Positions 35,057 to 46,418 of a stretch of 64,000 nt of DNA are shown piece after piece (the first letter of the stretch is position 1; the number at the start of each line of letters is the position of its first letter). The DNA is from Gonatopus flavifemur. Its lineage: Eukaryota > Arthropoda > Insecta > Hymenoptera > Dryinidae. The translations under genes were made by a program, and so were the position numbers. Under the pieces are notes generated by a model. It searched no databases and was not told where the DNA came from. It saw only the letters and a program-made list of their open reading frames with translations. The DNA is taken from the NCBI GenBank assembly GCA_018340375.1, contig JAFFJZ010000004.1, forward strand, positions 22,356,001-22,420,000. Reading direction: 5' to 3'.

Positions 35057-35295
35057 CACCAAGAGAGAAAGCATACTGCAGAAGTATGACGCACTAAAGT
35101 TTCTAATGCATTTGTCATAACGTGCTTCCAACACTCGGTACCCATGCTTAGAAAGCATGTGACACATACCCAAAAAGCATGCGTGCATCTCGTGCGTTAA
35201 CTGCATGAGTCCCGAGCGTTGAAAGCACATTGTAACAAATGCGTTAGAAGCATTGAAGGGTGTCATGCTTCTGAAGCATGCTTTTTCTCTCGGTG
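35057..35295. mobile_element. 239-bp MITE with GAAGCATGC words, TA target duplication
   Basis: Ends CACCAAGAGAGAAAGCAT and, inverted at the right, CACCGAGAGAAAAAGCAT. TA lies at 35055-35056 and 35296-35297. Variants of agaagcatgc/gcatgcttct fill the interior in both orientations. The sister foldback at 44153 lacks it. Confidence 0.8.
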
Positions 35296-35320
35296 TAAAT
35301 TGACAGTGTCGATACGTGTT

Positions 35321-36755
35321 GAAACATCATAACCACCTGACAGAACAGGGATGGATCGGACGCCACTATAGCACTTACAAGAATTATCAGAAATCAAAAA
35401 TCTAAAAATTTTTATGAGATATATTATATTTGTTTACGAAAAAAAGAAAATGGAGGAATTTACCGTATGGGATCACAACGCGTCGCTTCGAGTCTTTAAA
35501 TGAAAATCTTTACAAAATATATTGTCAGATAATTCACATCCCACACGGTAAATTTCTCTATTTTCTTTTTTCCGTGTTGGAGGTTGTACCAATAAGACCA
35601 TTGAAAAGTCTAAAATTAAAAAATTGATAGACACACAAACTTTTGGTAGCATTTTTTCACCTTTTTTTCGCTCTTTAAAGTGCTATAAAAAGAAAACAGG
35701 AGGCAAATGCCGAATCTCCATTTAGGTTCATCCTCCAATAAATTCAATCAGCTTCAAAATAACAAAAAAGGAGAGCGATCCGTTCAGTAGTTTTTGACAT
35801 ATCGTGAAGCCAAACTTGAAAAAACATGGTTTCCAGAAAAACGCCTTCAAAACGTTTCGGGATACGAATCCTTAGACTTGAGGAAATTTTTTTCGTGCAC
35901 TATAAAACTCATTTAATGAGTTTCAAACAACTCGATTTCTTAATTCACTTCCTTCTCAAGGAAAAAGTTCAAGAACATCACCTTATTTCGGAATTTTAAA
36001 ATTTCTGTTGCAAAATGGTGGATTCGAGTTGCGGGAAAAACGAAGTTCCATCCTCAAAACCGCATTAGGGTAATTTCTTTTGTGGATTCACAAAAACAGT
36101 TTGGAAGTGTTTTACACAAATATTTTTTCTGGTGGAATCCTCCAAGAAATTTGGGGAGAATCAAAAATTTTTGCCAACTTATAACAAAAATGTTTGATTT
36201 TGTGTAAATTTTTTTGAGGAATCCACCAGAAAAAATGTTTGTTCAGAAAACTTCCAAACTTTCTTTGTAAATATTTTGCAGATGCTTCTGGATTTTCTGA
36301 TCCCAACGTTAGGATTCAGATTACAAAATTCAGGATAGCGGGTGCTAAATGGTGAACTTTGACAAGGTGAAATTTGATGTTGGAATTTTCGTGTAAGACC
36401 TTTGGGTGTCTTTGATCACAAATTTAAACACACTTGTGATATGGGATCGTTTCTTTGAGGGATCCAAAGCCCCTGAACTGCTTCAGGCTGCACCTTCAAA
36501 TCTTCTCATAGTTCATGATTTCAAGCAGACTTTGATGCCTCTTGCAAAGAGTAGTACTCTAATTTGATCAATTCTGATAGAGACCAGCACAGTTCATAGC
36601 CTTCAACGAAGAGTACTACGACTAGCATCTTCCAGTGGTATCTTGCAGTATCATTCGTATTTCCAAATTCAAATCCATATCGCAGAGACATGGCGGTCTT
36701 TGTGAGAACTTCACGAACTGCGCTGATCTTCATAAGAGGTCTACATTATGAAGTA
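35321..36755. other. Repeat-derived, no gene; one hairpin
   Basis: A foldback of about 170 bp at 36095-36263 has arms containing tttttctggtggaatcctcc and its inverse. 35425-35600 contains an imperfect inverted pair around accgtatgggat / atcccacacggt. No coding supported. Confidence 0.4.
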
Positions 36756-38071
36756 GGGGTGTGCGGGTACCCGACTTCATCGGATTTTTATCAGGTGGGT
36801 CGGGTTTTTTCAATTACCCGAGTTTTTCGGGTACCCGATTAAATTCGGGTTACTCAAATAGTATTTGATTCTGCCTGGCACTGAAGTGAGCAGTGAGCAA
36901 ACTCTTTCTTCTCCACCCAATATCGTTACGACAAATCGATCAAGATTGTCGTCTATACATATGGAAGAGTTATTCTCCCTTCACTCGAATTTGGAAATAT
37001 GAGAGAAGGATAATATTGATAATCAATTCATATTGATACAGAGATTTTACTGTGGTTATTACACCGGAACATGGAAATTAAACATTTGATGATAAATATA
37101 TCATGAAACATTCCGCAAACTCACCAATACTCCCCAAGTAACACAGAACATTCTGAGAACATTCTCAAAACATCCGTATAATGTATTGTATCGAATTTTC
37201 TTACAAAGAGCGTGCAAGCTTCGTAAATATTCACAGAAGATTCTTAGAACATTTAAATTAGACCAAATATTCCGTAATATTTGTTCCGAGTATTCTAGGA
37301 ACCTTCGTACAATGCATATGGTTAATCGTTTTTTCGGTTAATCGGTCGAGTCCGGTTAATCGTTCTGTGAATCAATCGGTCCATCGAGTTATACGTGGAT
37401 TCTATGGAATCATTTTCACCGTTCATCGGTCACCAATTGATCAATTGAACGATAAATTGTCAAAACCATTAATCGGACCTACCGATTAATCGAATAATGG
37501 GGAAAACGATCAACTGGAATCTAACGATTAATCGATCAATCGTCAACAATTAATCGTTCTATTCGATTAATCGATGAACCGTACAGCCCTAATATTGAAG
37601 ACACCTCCTTATATTCCTTACTCAGTCCTTAGTTGTTCGAGCAGTTTGATCGCCACTTCATTTTGTATTTTTTTCATTTTGATTTTGTTCATCAAAAAGT
37701 CTCGTGCTGCTTTTTCACTCTGTTATTCAACAATAAGCATCAGAGTATTTTAGTATCAAAAATGTTCAGAGTGAACGAAGACAATCATGAGTGGGAGAAA
37801 GATCAGAATACAGTATTGAACAGCATGAAAAGATTGTCGAACAGTTTGTGTGAATTTAGGAACTTTGAAATTGAAAATTGTCTTGGGATTCTGTTACAAC
37901 TAAAATTGGATTTATAGATATGATTTGAATATCTTTATGAGGTCAAAGGTAATGAAAACTGCGAGTGGTAGTTGAACATGTTGAACTCAAACCACTTTAT
38001 TGTATTCGGGTAGCCTGAATGAATTTGGAAAATCCGAACCGACCCCATAAGAAGTGGTACCCGCACACCCC
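36756..38071. mobile_element. Foldback element with GGGGTGTGCGGGTACC ends
   Basis: GGGGTGTGCGGGTACC at 36756 is inverted as GGTACCCGCACACCCC ending 38071, with TA on both sides. Subterminal words are cgggtacccga and cgggtt. The interior contains a block of repeated cgattaatcg words (37321-37575, ending accgtacagccct), itself like a MITE of the AGGGCTGTACGGT type, and a CCCAAGTAACAC end at 37133. A frame at 37633-37917 has no family resemblance. Confidence 0.65.
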
Positions 38072-39399
38072 TATTGTAAAGAGTTTCTGATATTGATTTC
38101 AAAATATAACTCAGACTTGTGAACTTCCGAATATTCTTCCTCTGGATTGTTATCAAATAATGAGCAATTCAACAGGAAAATTCATTTCAAACATCGAGAT
38201 GGAGATTTCAACTATATACCATCCAATCATTCATGTTAAAAATTTCCCTACAAGTGACAAGAGAAAATGAAGCTCGATGGTACGAAATGTTGAGAAGTAC
38301 CAAAGATCATTGACCTGAATCTGAGAATTTCGAATAATCACAGTCTCCGCTACTCGCTTCCTCGAACTCTGGAACAGCTTTCAAACTCGTGCATTCAATC
38401 TCATTAAAATTCACTGCTAACAATGTTGATTTCATGTTTCATCTCATTCTACGACACATCATTGTCCGATACGATGATAACATTGCTTTCGAAGAGTCAC
38501 CTTCCAATAGAATAGAATAGGATAGAATATTCTATCAAATCAATCAACAAAACCACAATATTCCACCTACCATTATCCAACACCAGAGATTCGCAATGCA
38601 CTTTTATTCCCACGTACAAAATCACGATACACAAAACATCAACACTCGAGTCGTCATCGTCAATCATCAAATCCCGATCATCATCATTATCATTTGGTAA
38701 AAACTCTTCAAGCATGAGATAAATCTCGACAATTGACCCATTACGAACCGAGCCCTCCCATCTAAATTACTCTAACCACGACCGCGACAAACTTGAGAAT
38801 TGCGCGTACGGTCAAGTTTCGAAAATAGTTTACACGTCCACCACACGCGTCCCCGAATGCACGGTTGATGTCTATTTGTAGGTGGACCGCCTCTAGCCGT
38901 CACTACTAGTCTTACCGGCCGGTACCACTAAATCGTTCTTTCACAAGAAACCCCAGGTCTGCCAAACTCACGGAATTGGATTTCCCACTGTTCGTGATGT
39001 GTGTATGCACAGTATGTATCACTGCTAACAGGTATCTCTCTCGTCTCTTCGAGTTCCAAACTTATTCCCAGTTCTCACGAGTTTCAAACGTTATAGTTTC
39101 TCCTTGGTTCTACGTTCTACGTTCTACGCTATACCGTATCTCCAACAGCTCAACTCGATTCGTGATGTTTTCTCCCGCGTTGGCGGAGGAAATAATTGAG
39201 ATTTAATAACAAGTTCGTTTGTTGTGTTTTGTATTTGACGAGTTCAGCCATCTACCGGGGCTCGCGGAAAATCTGTTGAGAGGAGTAGAGTGGTTTGAGG
39301 TGATGATTGTTATCGCGATGATGATAAAATGAATTCCTTTCTTCGCGAGATTGATTTTTGAAGGGGAGAGAACACTTGGTGGAATTTATCCGATTAGAT
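38072..39399. other. Single-copy DNA, no gene supported
   Basis: CpG-containing text around 38780-38930 (gaccgcgacaaac, cacacgcgtccccg) contrasts with AT-rich neighbours but shows no exon. A minus-strand frame at 38497-38715 with Asp-rich tracts is unsupported. Confidence 0.35.
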
Positions 39400-41634
39400 A
39401 TATTGGAAAAATTTTCTTCTTAGACTTCAAACTTCCAATTGCAATTTGAAAAAAATTCAATGAGAATTGATGAAGTTTCTGCATTGGAAATTTCCCTGAT
39501 TAGAAAATCCGATTGAATCCGATAAAGAAAAATCCTATCGGAATGAATTGAGTTCCTGCATTGGAAATTTCCAATTGATACCAATAAAATTTTCGTCAAT
39601 TGGATTGAATCGGTTTTTTTTTATGGGCAATTAATATTCCCATTAAATCTGATGAAAAATATTCTATCGGGATGAACTGAGTTTCTGTATCGGTAATGTC
39701 CCATTGGTTCCGATTAGAATCCTTCTGATCGGCTTGAGTGTATTCTTACAATAACGTGAAAAAACAACACCTATAGAATCTTGCTTCCAAAAAACAAGTA
39801 TTGGATATCACCGGTGATGTGACAAGAGCAATCGTTGTCTTTCAATGAATGTTTTTCGGTAAGGATTCGATAGGTGTGTCTATCGAATCAGGGGAATCCT
39901 CATCGGAAGGATCTCGTGCAGGGTAACAAACCGATGACGCACACCGTGACAAAAATTTAGATCGCTCAACTTCCATTGAATGCTATCACGGTATGAACTC
40001 ATCTGTTAATTCGATCCAACCTTGATCCGGAGCCCTTTATAATCCACCGATTAATTGTTTCCATTTTTATACTTCAACCGTGCGAGAAGGCCATCTTGTG
40101 ACTTATAACAGAAGCTTCATATTTCATCGCGCACGCGCATTTTCAGATTGACATCACGGCAAATTCCAATAAAAACCAATTGACCATTGAAATGGAACAA
40201 TTCTGAAAGTGCATCAGATATTTTCTATACAAACCATCAAATTTCAAATCTACAGACTTTATTTCTATTCGTCTCTGTGAATGGACATTATGAAACATTT
40301 CAATAGCAACCAATCCACCGAATATAGAAATTCTCAATTTGAAATTTAGATTTAAGAACTCTTCTATTATTCCCAGTAGATTTAGATTTCAAAACAATCC
40401 AATGAAAATTAACTGATCCATATTAATTAAATATTCGAATCTACAAACTGTACCACCCCGATTGGTGAGTAAAAGAAAAAACCTTCTCCAATTACATCAT
40501 ATAGTTTTTACGAAAACTGATAGAATATAACACATGCCATTACTTCCAATCAAATCGACAGATATTTATATACGGGCGAATTCAGGATTCAACTTCACGG
40601 ATGACTGATTTTCATTTATTCTCATTAATCTTTATTGGACAGTTGAGGCTTTTGAATTACTCCCATTCAATCCGATTGAATTTCAATGGCCTTCCATTCC
40701 TCTTGACTGAATTCTATCAAATGACCAATGAAATCTACACATTCTGAAATCGAATTGGATATTCCCGATAGAAACCTAATGAATCCTCAATTCTATCAAC
40801 TTTCATATTAGTTCCGATAGATCGAGATCACAGGAAATTCCAATAAAGACCGATTGTCCGATGGGATGGAAAAGTTCTAAAGTTGAATTAGATATTTCCC
40901 ATAGCAACTCATGGAATATTAGGATCTGGGAACTTTTCTATTATTTCCGATAAATTGGAATTGTTCAACCAATTGATCCATAGCGTCCATACATTGTAAA
41001 AGTGAATTGGATATTTCTTATAGGAACCCACAGAATCTCAAATTCAATTAATTTTCCCATGAATTCCAATAGATTGAGATCACCGAAAATTCCGATGAAA
41101 ACCAATGTTTCCAATGAAATAGAAGAAATTCCAAAACTGAATTGGATATCCATCATACAAACCCACTGAATATTCAGATATATGAATATTCCTATTATTT
41201 CGAATAAATTCAAATGTTGAAATGATCCAACTGAAACCCATTGATAAATAAAATTCATGCATTCTAGAATTGAATTGGATATTCCCCATACAAATCCATT
41301 ACCGATTCAATGCCAAAAATTTCCCCTTCAATTTCAATATATCGGAGTTAAAGATACTTCCGATGTAAACCGTTTGCCTCATGAGATGAAAAAACTCTCA
41401 AAAATCCAACCAGATATTGCTTATACAAACCGATAGATTGCGTTAAATCCTATCAATTTCAATAAAACACATATTTTTCAATGGGTAAATCCTCGATCCA
41501 ATCCTACAAACAATAAGTTACAATTGAGTCCTATTCATTTTGAATCGATACTTGGGGCTTTCCGATTGACCCAATTCATTCCGATTAATTGTGAATCGGT
41601 TTCTATCGGATCCTATAGGATTTTTCAACCAGGG
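39400..41634. mobile_element. 2.2-kb element made of AATCGG/CCGATT words
   Basis: Dozens of degenerate copies of ttccgattgaaac, ccaatagatttgaaatt and gaatcggtttctatcgg recur in both orientations. The right end is ggatttttcaaccaggg (ending 41634); the left end is near 39380 (acttggtggaatttatccg) and is uncertain. Related blocks lie at 43400-43720 and 60340-62105. No coding. Confidence 0.55.
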
Positions 41635-42078
41635 TTCTTATTGAGTGAGCTGATTTCTCTTTGAGAATCAATCGGCATTGTCCTACACATATTTTGGAGA
41701 AAAAATTGGAAAGTAATGTCGATTGAATCAATCGGTTTCAATCAGATTTTTCTACACTGTTAAAATTTACCAAAAAATTCCAGCGAATTGGTCGCTAAAA
41801 TTTAAAAATTATGATTATAATTTCCTTTCTCTTTTTTTTGATAGAGATTTTGTAGTAGTTATTCTGTACATTCTTCATGTCAGAAGGTCATTCAGGAACT
41901 TGATAACTCATGTAGGGGAAGGAGAAATTATACCCTACCTAACGTGGTTTGAACTTATATTCCTACCTGCTTACCGACTGGAATCTATTGCCCTAACCGT
42001 TGAGCTACTGCAGATGGTCACCTTACAGATGCATGAATTGAATGACATTGAATTGATGAGATTGTATCAGATTTTTCT
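41635..42078. other. No gene
   Basis: AT-rich. 41684-41750 still carries gattgaatcaatcggtttc-type words, so element debris extends here. Confidence 0.3.
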
Positions 42079-43193
42079 GCCATGAGACCAATGGCCAGGG
42101 CTTATATCTCCCAAAATATTGGGACTGGAAAAAAAATCCTCGGGAAAAAGTTGCAGGGCTCTGAGGGGGACATTTGATCGTAACCTTGACTTTGACCTCA
42201 GACTCCATCTTCAAGGTCATTTTGAGGTCAACTTGTGTTTTTCAAATGGGACCCCCTATTTTTGACTACATCCTTTCAATCTACGTTGAAAACCAAGAAA
42301 CTTTTGTCTGAACTAGTTGCCTGAAATTTGCGAGGATGGCGCTCTAATCGATAAAGAAAGGAAGGAGATTCAAGAAACATTCTTGTTGCTTTCTGTGCGG
42401 AACAATACTCACCTCTTCAGTTTTTTCTCCTCAACAGGGCCGTGTATGTACCGCAAATGAGGGCAACGTATTTGAGCATTTAGTCCCTAACAGCAAATCC
42501 ACCGATTTCTACGTTGCATCTCCGTGGACTCCACGTCGATCAATGGTTGGCGTTGATAGAACGTGGATGAACGGAGATCCCATGTGAAGGTAACATGGAG
42601 GCAACGTAGAAATGTCCGGTGTTGTACGGGTGAATTCACGAGATGATTGGATCAGGGAATTATCACTCAATTACGGAAGCCGACTATTCCCAAAACTCAC
42701 AGACACATACCTCTCTAGTCGAAATAATCGGCTCTTTTCAGGGCCCCAGTGATGTGCAAAGTCTGATTGCGCAACCTCCTCGTGGTGCACATTGAGTAAC
42801 GCTAATGCCGACGGCAGTTCCCCGAAGATTGGGAATCAGGGTCGCATTAGGGCAGGTGGTTGCCAATGGGGCCATTGGCCCTTAATCCGGCCCTGTTGGG
42901 AAGAAATAACTGAATCTCCTTTCTTTATCAATTAGATCGCCACCTTCACAAATCTCAGGCAACTAGTTCAGACAAAAGTTTCTTGGTTTTCAACGCACAT
43001 TCCAAGGATGCAGTAAAAAATAGAAAAACACAAGTTGACCTCAAAATGACCTTGAACATGGAGTCTGAGGTCGAAGTCAAGGTTACCATCGAATGTCCTC
43101 CTCAGAACTCTGCAACTTCCTCCCGAGACTTTTTCTTCCAGCCCCATTACTTTGGGAGATATAAGCCCTGGCTATTTAAAATGGGACACCCTG
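42079..43193. mobile_element. 1.1-kb foldback element with AGCCCTGGCTATTTAAAATG end
   Basis: Arms 42079-42434 and 42896-43193 are inverted copies: ggcttatatctcccaaa / tttgggagatataagcc; aggtcattttgaggtcaac / gttgacctcaaaatgacct; caaactagttc-type blocks. The right terminus gggacaccctg is intact; the left is diverged. A CAGGGCC-ended element occupies the loop. Short frames in the arms are not recognisable proteins. Confidence 0.7.
42435..42895. mobile_element. 461-bp nested element with CAGGGCCG ends (hAT-like)
   Basis: CAGGGCCG at 42435 is matched by CGGCCCTG ending 42895. The interior has caacgtagaaat/atttctacgttg repeats. The ends resemble non-autonomous hAT elements, but no clear 8-bp duplication is seen, so the superfamily is tentative. 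Confidence 0.5.
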
Positions 43194-43933
43194 TATATTG
43201 GTTCTTCTTGACTTTAGAGTAATGAATTTTCTATGCAGAGGAACAATGGATTCGTACAGAATGTTCCATCTCACAGATTGCACCGGGTGCACTAGGGGTG
43301 CACCGGATATCCGGTTTTGATTCGACCACCAGATACCGGATATGCGTCCAATCCGATGTAAGATGACGATGTCGACCTATCCAGAATAATTTATTCGATC
43401 TGTCCGGATCACTGGATACTAAAAACTTACTAAAAACCAGTATTCCAGAAATTTCTCATGATTCCTCATAGAACGTATTTCCGGAAAATGTTGATTGGCA
43501 TCGATTGACATTGACATACAATGCTCAATTATACTAGAATTTCCTCATAGAAACTTATTGAACATTCGGATTTTATAAATTCCTCGTCGGTTTTCGCAGG
43601 GAACACTTACGGAAAATTCCGATTGAAACCGATTGAGCATCGATAACAAAAAGTGATGAAAATTAGAAAAATATATGAGATATTTCTCACGGAAATCTAT
43701 TGAACATCTCTATCCTGGAAATCAGACCTGACGAGAGGGGGAGACTGCCAGGGTGTTTCCCCCCGGGCCCGGATTTTTCCCAAGTACTTCATCTCCTTTC
43801 GTTTTTGTCAAACGGTTTCCAACTCAAATGAAACGAAAGATATATGATGAAGTATATATTTTTGATTTTGAAGTCAAGAAACTTTGTATTATTCCTTTGT
43901 GAGAATAAAATTTGTCAACCCTCATCGCTTGTA
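43194..43933. other. Element debris, no gene
   Basis: 43300-43720 carries ccggatatccgg and ccgattgaaaccgattgag words related to the 39400-41634 element. A GC-rich spot (ccccccgggcccgg, 43761-43774) is followed by ordinary AT-rich DNA. Confidence 0.35.
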
Positions 43934-44210
43934 CACGGGAAAACAGAGGTTTATAATATTTAGAAAAATTAATGACCAACAAGTTAGGGAAAAAAAGTAT
44001 CACTGGAGAATATTCCTGAAAAATTCACCGGAAGTTGATAGGTTTATTGTAAAGAATAACAATGAAACTATCAACATTTAGTATTTCAACTACGGATTTT
44101 TACTAAGCTCACTCTAAACGTTCTTCAGCAATTTACTCTTTCTCCCTGAATTGACAGTCATTTTTCTAAATGTTGATAAATGTTTTTTGAGTATTGATAA
44201 CGTTTTTCTT
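43934..44210. mobile_element. Foldback element, uninterrupted sister of 33779-35320
   Basis: Starts after a TA with cacgggaaaacagaggttta. The arms (atatttagaaaaatta and tttttctaaatgttgata) are inverted copies. It lacks both the TTAA block and the GAAGCATGC block of its sister and so records their empty sites. The right end is approximate. Confidence 0.65.
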
Positions 44211-44399
44211 CCTATGTATCTATGCGAAAGATGCATCATTGAAGTTCAAAAGTACGCATCAAATGACCAAAATTTCGTGTGACTGCACACACTGTTAAAA
44301 ATGTATTGAAATTTGATTCATTTTTCCAACGCACTTGTGGATGGAATTTCAAATTTTTAGTGATTGAATTGAGAATTCAGTTACATTCAATTGAATTTC

Positions 44400-45225
44400 C
44401 AATTTTTGTTATATTATATCACTTATTGTCTCCCTGTCACTTGGTACGCGATTTGGGGGTATTCTTTGATAGTAACTTTAGCTTCTCTCATCACTATCAT
44501 GTCATAGTAGGTAAAGCGTTGAAAACTCTAGGCTTTATTCAAAGATTTGGCAGTGAATTTAATAACCTGAGAGCGTCACGTACACTTTACTTTTCCTTAG
44601 TGGGGCCTCATTTGGAGTATGCATCCCAAATTTGGTCTTCCTATCTTATCAAAGACTCGACCTTGTTGGAGAGGGTTCAACATAGATTCTTGCGCTTCGC
44701 AGCTTGTCGGATTGGTTGTCCTATGAACCCGAATTCTCATGATTATACTGCTGTTATGCGCAGACTCAATATTTCGACGCTTGAATCACGAAGGTTGTTC
44801 GATGATCTATTTTTTCTGTATAAAATTTTGAATGGAATTATCGATAATGTTGAAGTTCGCAGCCTTATCAATTTCAATGTTCCTAACAGATGTCTTAGAT
44901 CTCATCAGTTATTCAAAACTATAATGTATAAGTCCAGATTTGGTCACAGTGACCCTTTGAATCGCATTTGTGTCTATGTGAATACTCATAGTATTAAGAT
45001 AGATTTCTTTGCTCACTCTGTCAATGAGTTTCAGAGAGCATGCTCCCGGTTTATAAATAACTAATTTTATCTATTTTATTGTGAAGTTTCTGGATGTCCT
45101 CTTTCTTCCTATTCTAATTGTATGTATTAATTATTCTTTGTTTTTTGTTCTCTTTTGTATTTTACTTGGTACACTAATGGGTTCAACCCGTATAAGAATG
45201 CATAAATAAATAAATAAATAAATTA
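44400..45225 (+). mobile_element. 5'-truncated LINE, 3' end only, (AAAT)n tail
   Basis: Contains the post-RT C-terminal region of the same kind of LINE as 30418-31800, then about 130 bp of 3' untranslated sequence and (AAAT)n at 45203-45225. The 5' truncation point is approximate. Confidence 0.8.
44402..45064 (+). pseudogene. LINE ORF2-type C-terminal region
   Basis: The open frame reads VRDLGVFFDSNFSFSHHYH, then LVGPHLEYASQIWSS, LLERVQHRFLRFAACR, STLESRRLFDDLFFLYKILN and SDPLNRICVYVNT, ending TAA at 45062-45064. These match, block by block, the minus-strand LINE at 30630-31298 (for example LVRPNLEYAIHIWSP and RVQHRFLRF), though the two are clearly diverged copies or subfamilies. No RT catalytic motif remains. 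The function of this C-terminal region in LINEs is not settled. Confidence 0.82.
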
Positions 45226-46192
45226 TTTATTTTAGCAACTGAATTCATATGTAATTGAAATTTCAAGAAATTGTTTCCATCACATGTGATTGAAGCTCCA
45301 TGCAGGAATTTCTAACAGCTTAATTACACCATTTCCGGCAACTTTCACACTAATACAAGAAATTATTCCTGATAACTGAGAGCTATTTTACGTCAATCAT
45401 GATTTGACGCTATGAAAAATATGAACTGGGAGAAGAAATTTATCAGTAAAAAGTACTAATCTTTGTCATAAAATGGAGAATATACTCAACATGACGGTAA
45501 AAATTGATGAGAACACCGGTAATTTTTCAGAACGTTATTTTAACTGAAAACAATGTTATCGTTACCAGCATCGAACGTGATTGTTTGTAACATTCTTGAA
45601 AATGTTCTGGTTTTCAATTTACATTAATCTTACCAATAATTGGAGGTGTTTTTCTCATTAAATTGCGTTATCAAAAACTACTGTTTCTCAACATCAATTC
45701 TTACTGGTTTCAGTTTTCGAAATTTTTCAATGATAAATTCCTCTCAGTGTAACTTCTCTATTTTTAAATTCTTATGAGCATCGAAATACCCCATCGCTCC
45801 GTATTTATGAAGCAAATCAATAAATTCTCATTTGAAAACTCTATGAGATATTTCAAGCAGGGCAATCTAAGTCATAGTTAGGGCAGATTTAGGGAGTCCT
45901 AACTAGATACTTCTTTGAATTGTTTTAAATTTCTCTACAAATATTTGTTCAACAATTGGAAAGAAATCTTTCCACCGGGGCTAGTTAGTTTGGAATGAAC
46001 GCGAGAATAAAAAATACTATTTGAAAAATGATATAATTTCAATTAAATTGAAAGTTGAATGGAAGCACCTTCCGTTACAACTCAACACCCGGGTACTTTT
46101 GTCTTACGGCACATTACAATTCAATCTCATACATCATTCCTTTTTATTCGACCTTTTGTTTCCTCTTTCCTCCAACATTCTCCCTCACTTAC
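45226..46192. other. No gene
   Basis: AT-rich, with weak traces of fgaaaat/gatgaaaat-like repeats before 45780. From about 45880 it appears single-copy and leads into the minus-strand exon as its downstream intron. Confidence 0.35.
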
Positions 46193-46418
46193 CTTGTTCT
46201 ACTTCGGCATTGATGTGAATAGTTCTCAACCGTAGTTCCTCGTTCTCGTAAATCATTCCCCTGGAGGACTTCCGGTCGAGCTTTCGATTCGGCTTGACGC
46301 TTACGTCCCTCCTTCTGGTACGTAACATCCCAGCGCCCCCGACGCTTACCCCCGTCCCTGCCATCATCATCCTATCCTCTTCTTCCCTCTTTTTACTCTT
46401 CCCAAGTCGATCTCTCAT
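46193..46418 (-). CDS. Probable host coding exon with strong splice donor (unrecognised protein)
   Basis: Minus-strand exon ending at 46193 with CAAG|GTAAGTGAGG, a near-consensus donor, in phase 1. The encoded tail reads MLRTRRRDVSVKPNRK, then LDRKSSRGMIYENEELRL and RTIHINAEVEQ. It is strongly charged with heptad-like spacing toward the end, so a coiled coil may begin here. Three possible starts exist (ATGs at 46418, about 46368 and about 46329); upstream minus-strand sequence is purine-rich with no acceptor-type pyrimidine tract, so it looks like a first coding exon. No simple repeat accounts for the frame and no transposon is nearby. I do not recognise the gene. Further exons would lie at lower coordinates on the minus strand, possibly outside the window. 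Confidence 0.6.

Larger units (their letters stand above)
33779..35320. mobile_element. Foldback element interrupted by two later insertions
   Basis: The left end is cacggaaagaccaggttta. The inner arms pair: agggaaaaagaggatcgc (34873) with gcgatcctcgttttccct (35038). Colinear with the sister at 43934-44210 (cacgggaaaacagaggttta, ccctgaattgacagt). Relative to that sister, this copy carries the TTAA-flanked 33804-34823 block and the TA-flanked 35057-35295 block. The right end appears truncated after gaattgacag-like text. Confidence 0.72.

Noticed and set aside
37633..37917. 94-residue frame inside the GGGGTGTGCGG element
   Set aside because: No transposase motif or other family feature; probably chance in AT-rich element DNA.
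38497..38715. Minus-strand frame rich in Asp with a hydrophobic stretch
   Set aside because: Asp runs come from GAT/GAC simple repeats; a donor-like GGTAGGT is weak and nothing else supports an exon.
40965..41289. Minus-strand frames within the AATCGG-word element
   Set aside because: Product of degenerate word repeats (repetitive FIGIF/NIQF text), not a protein.
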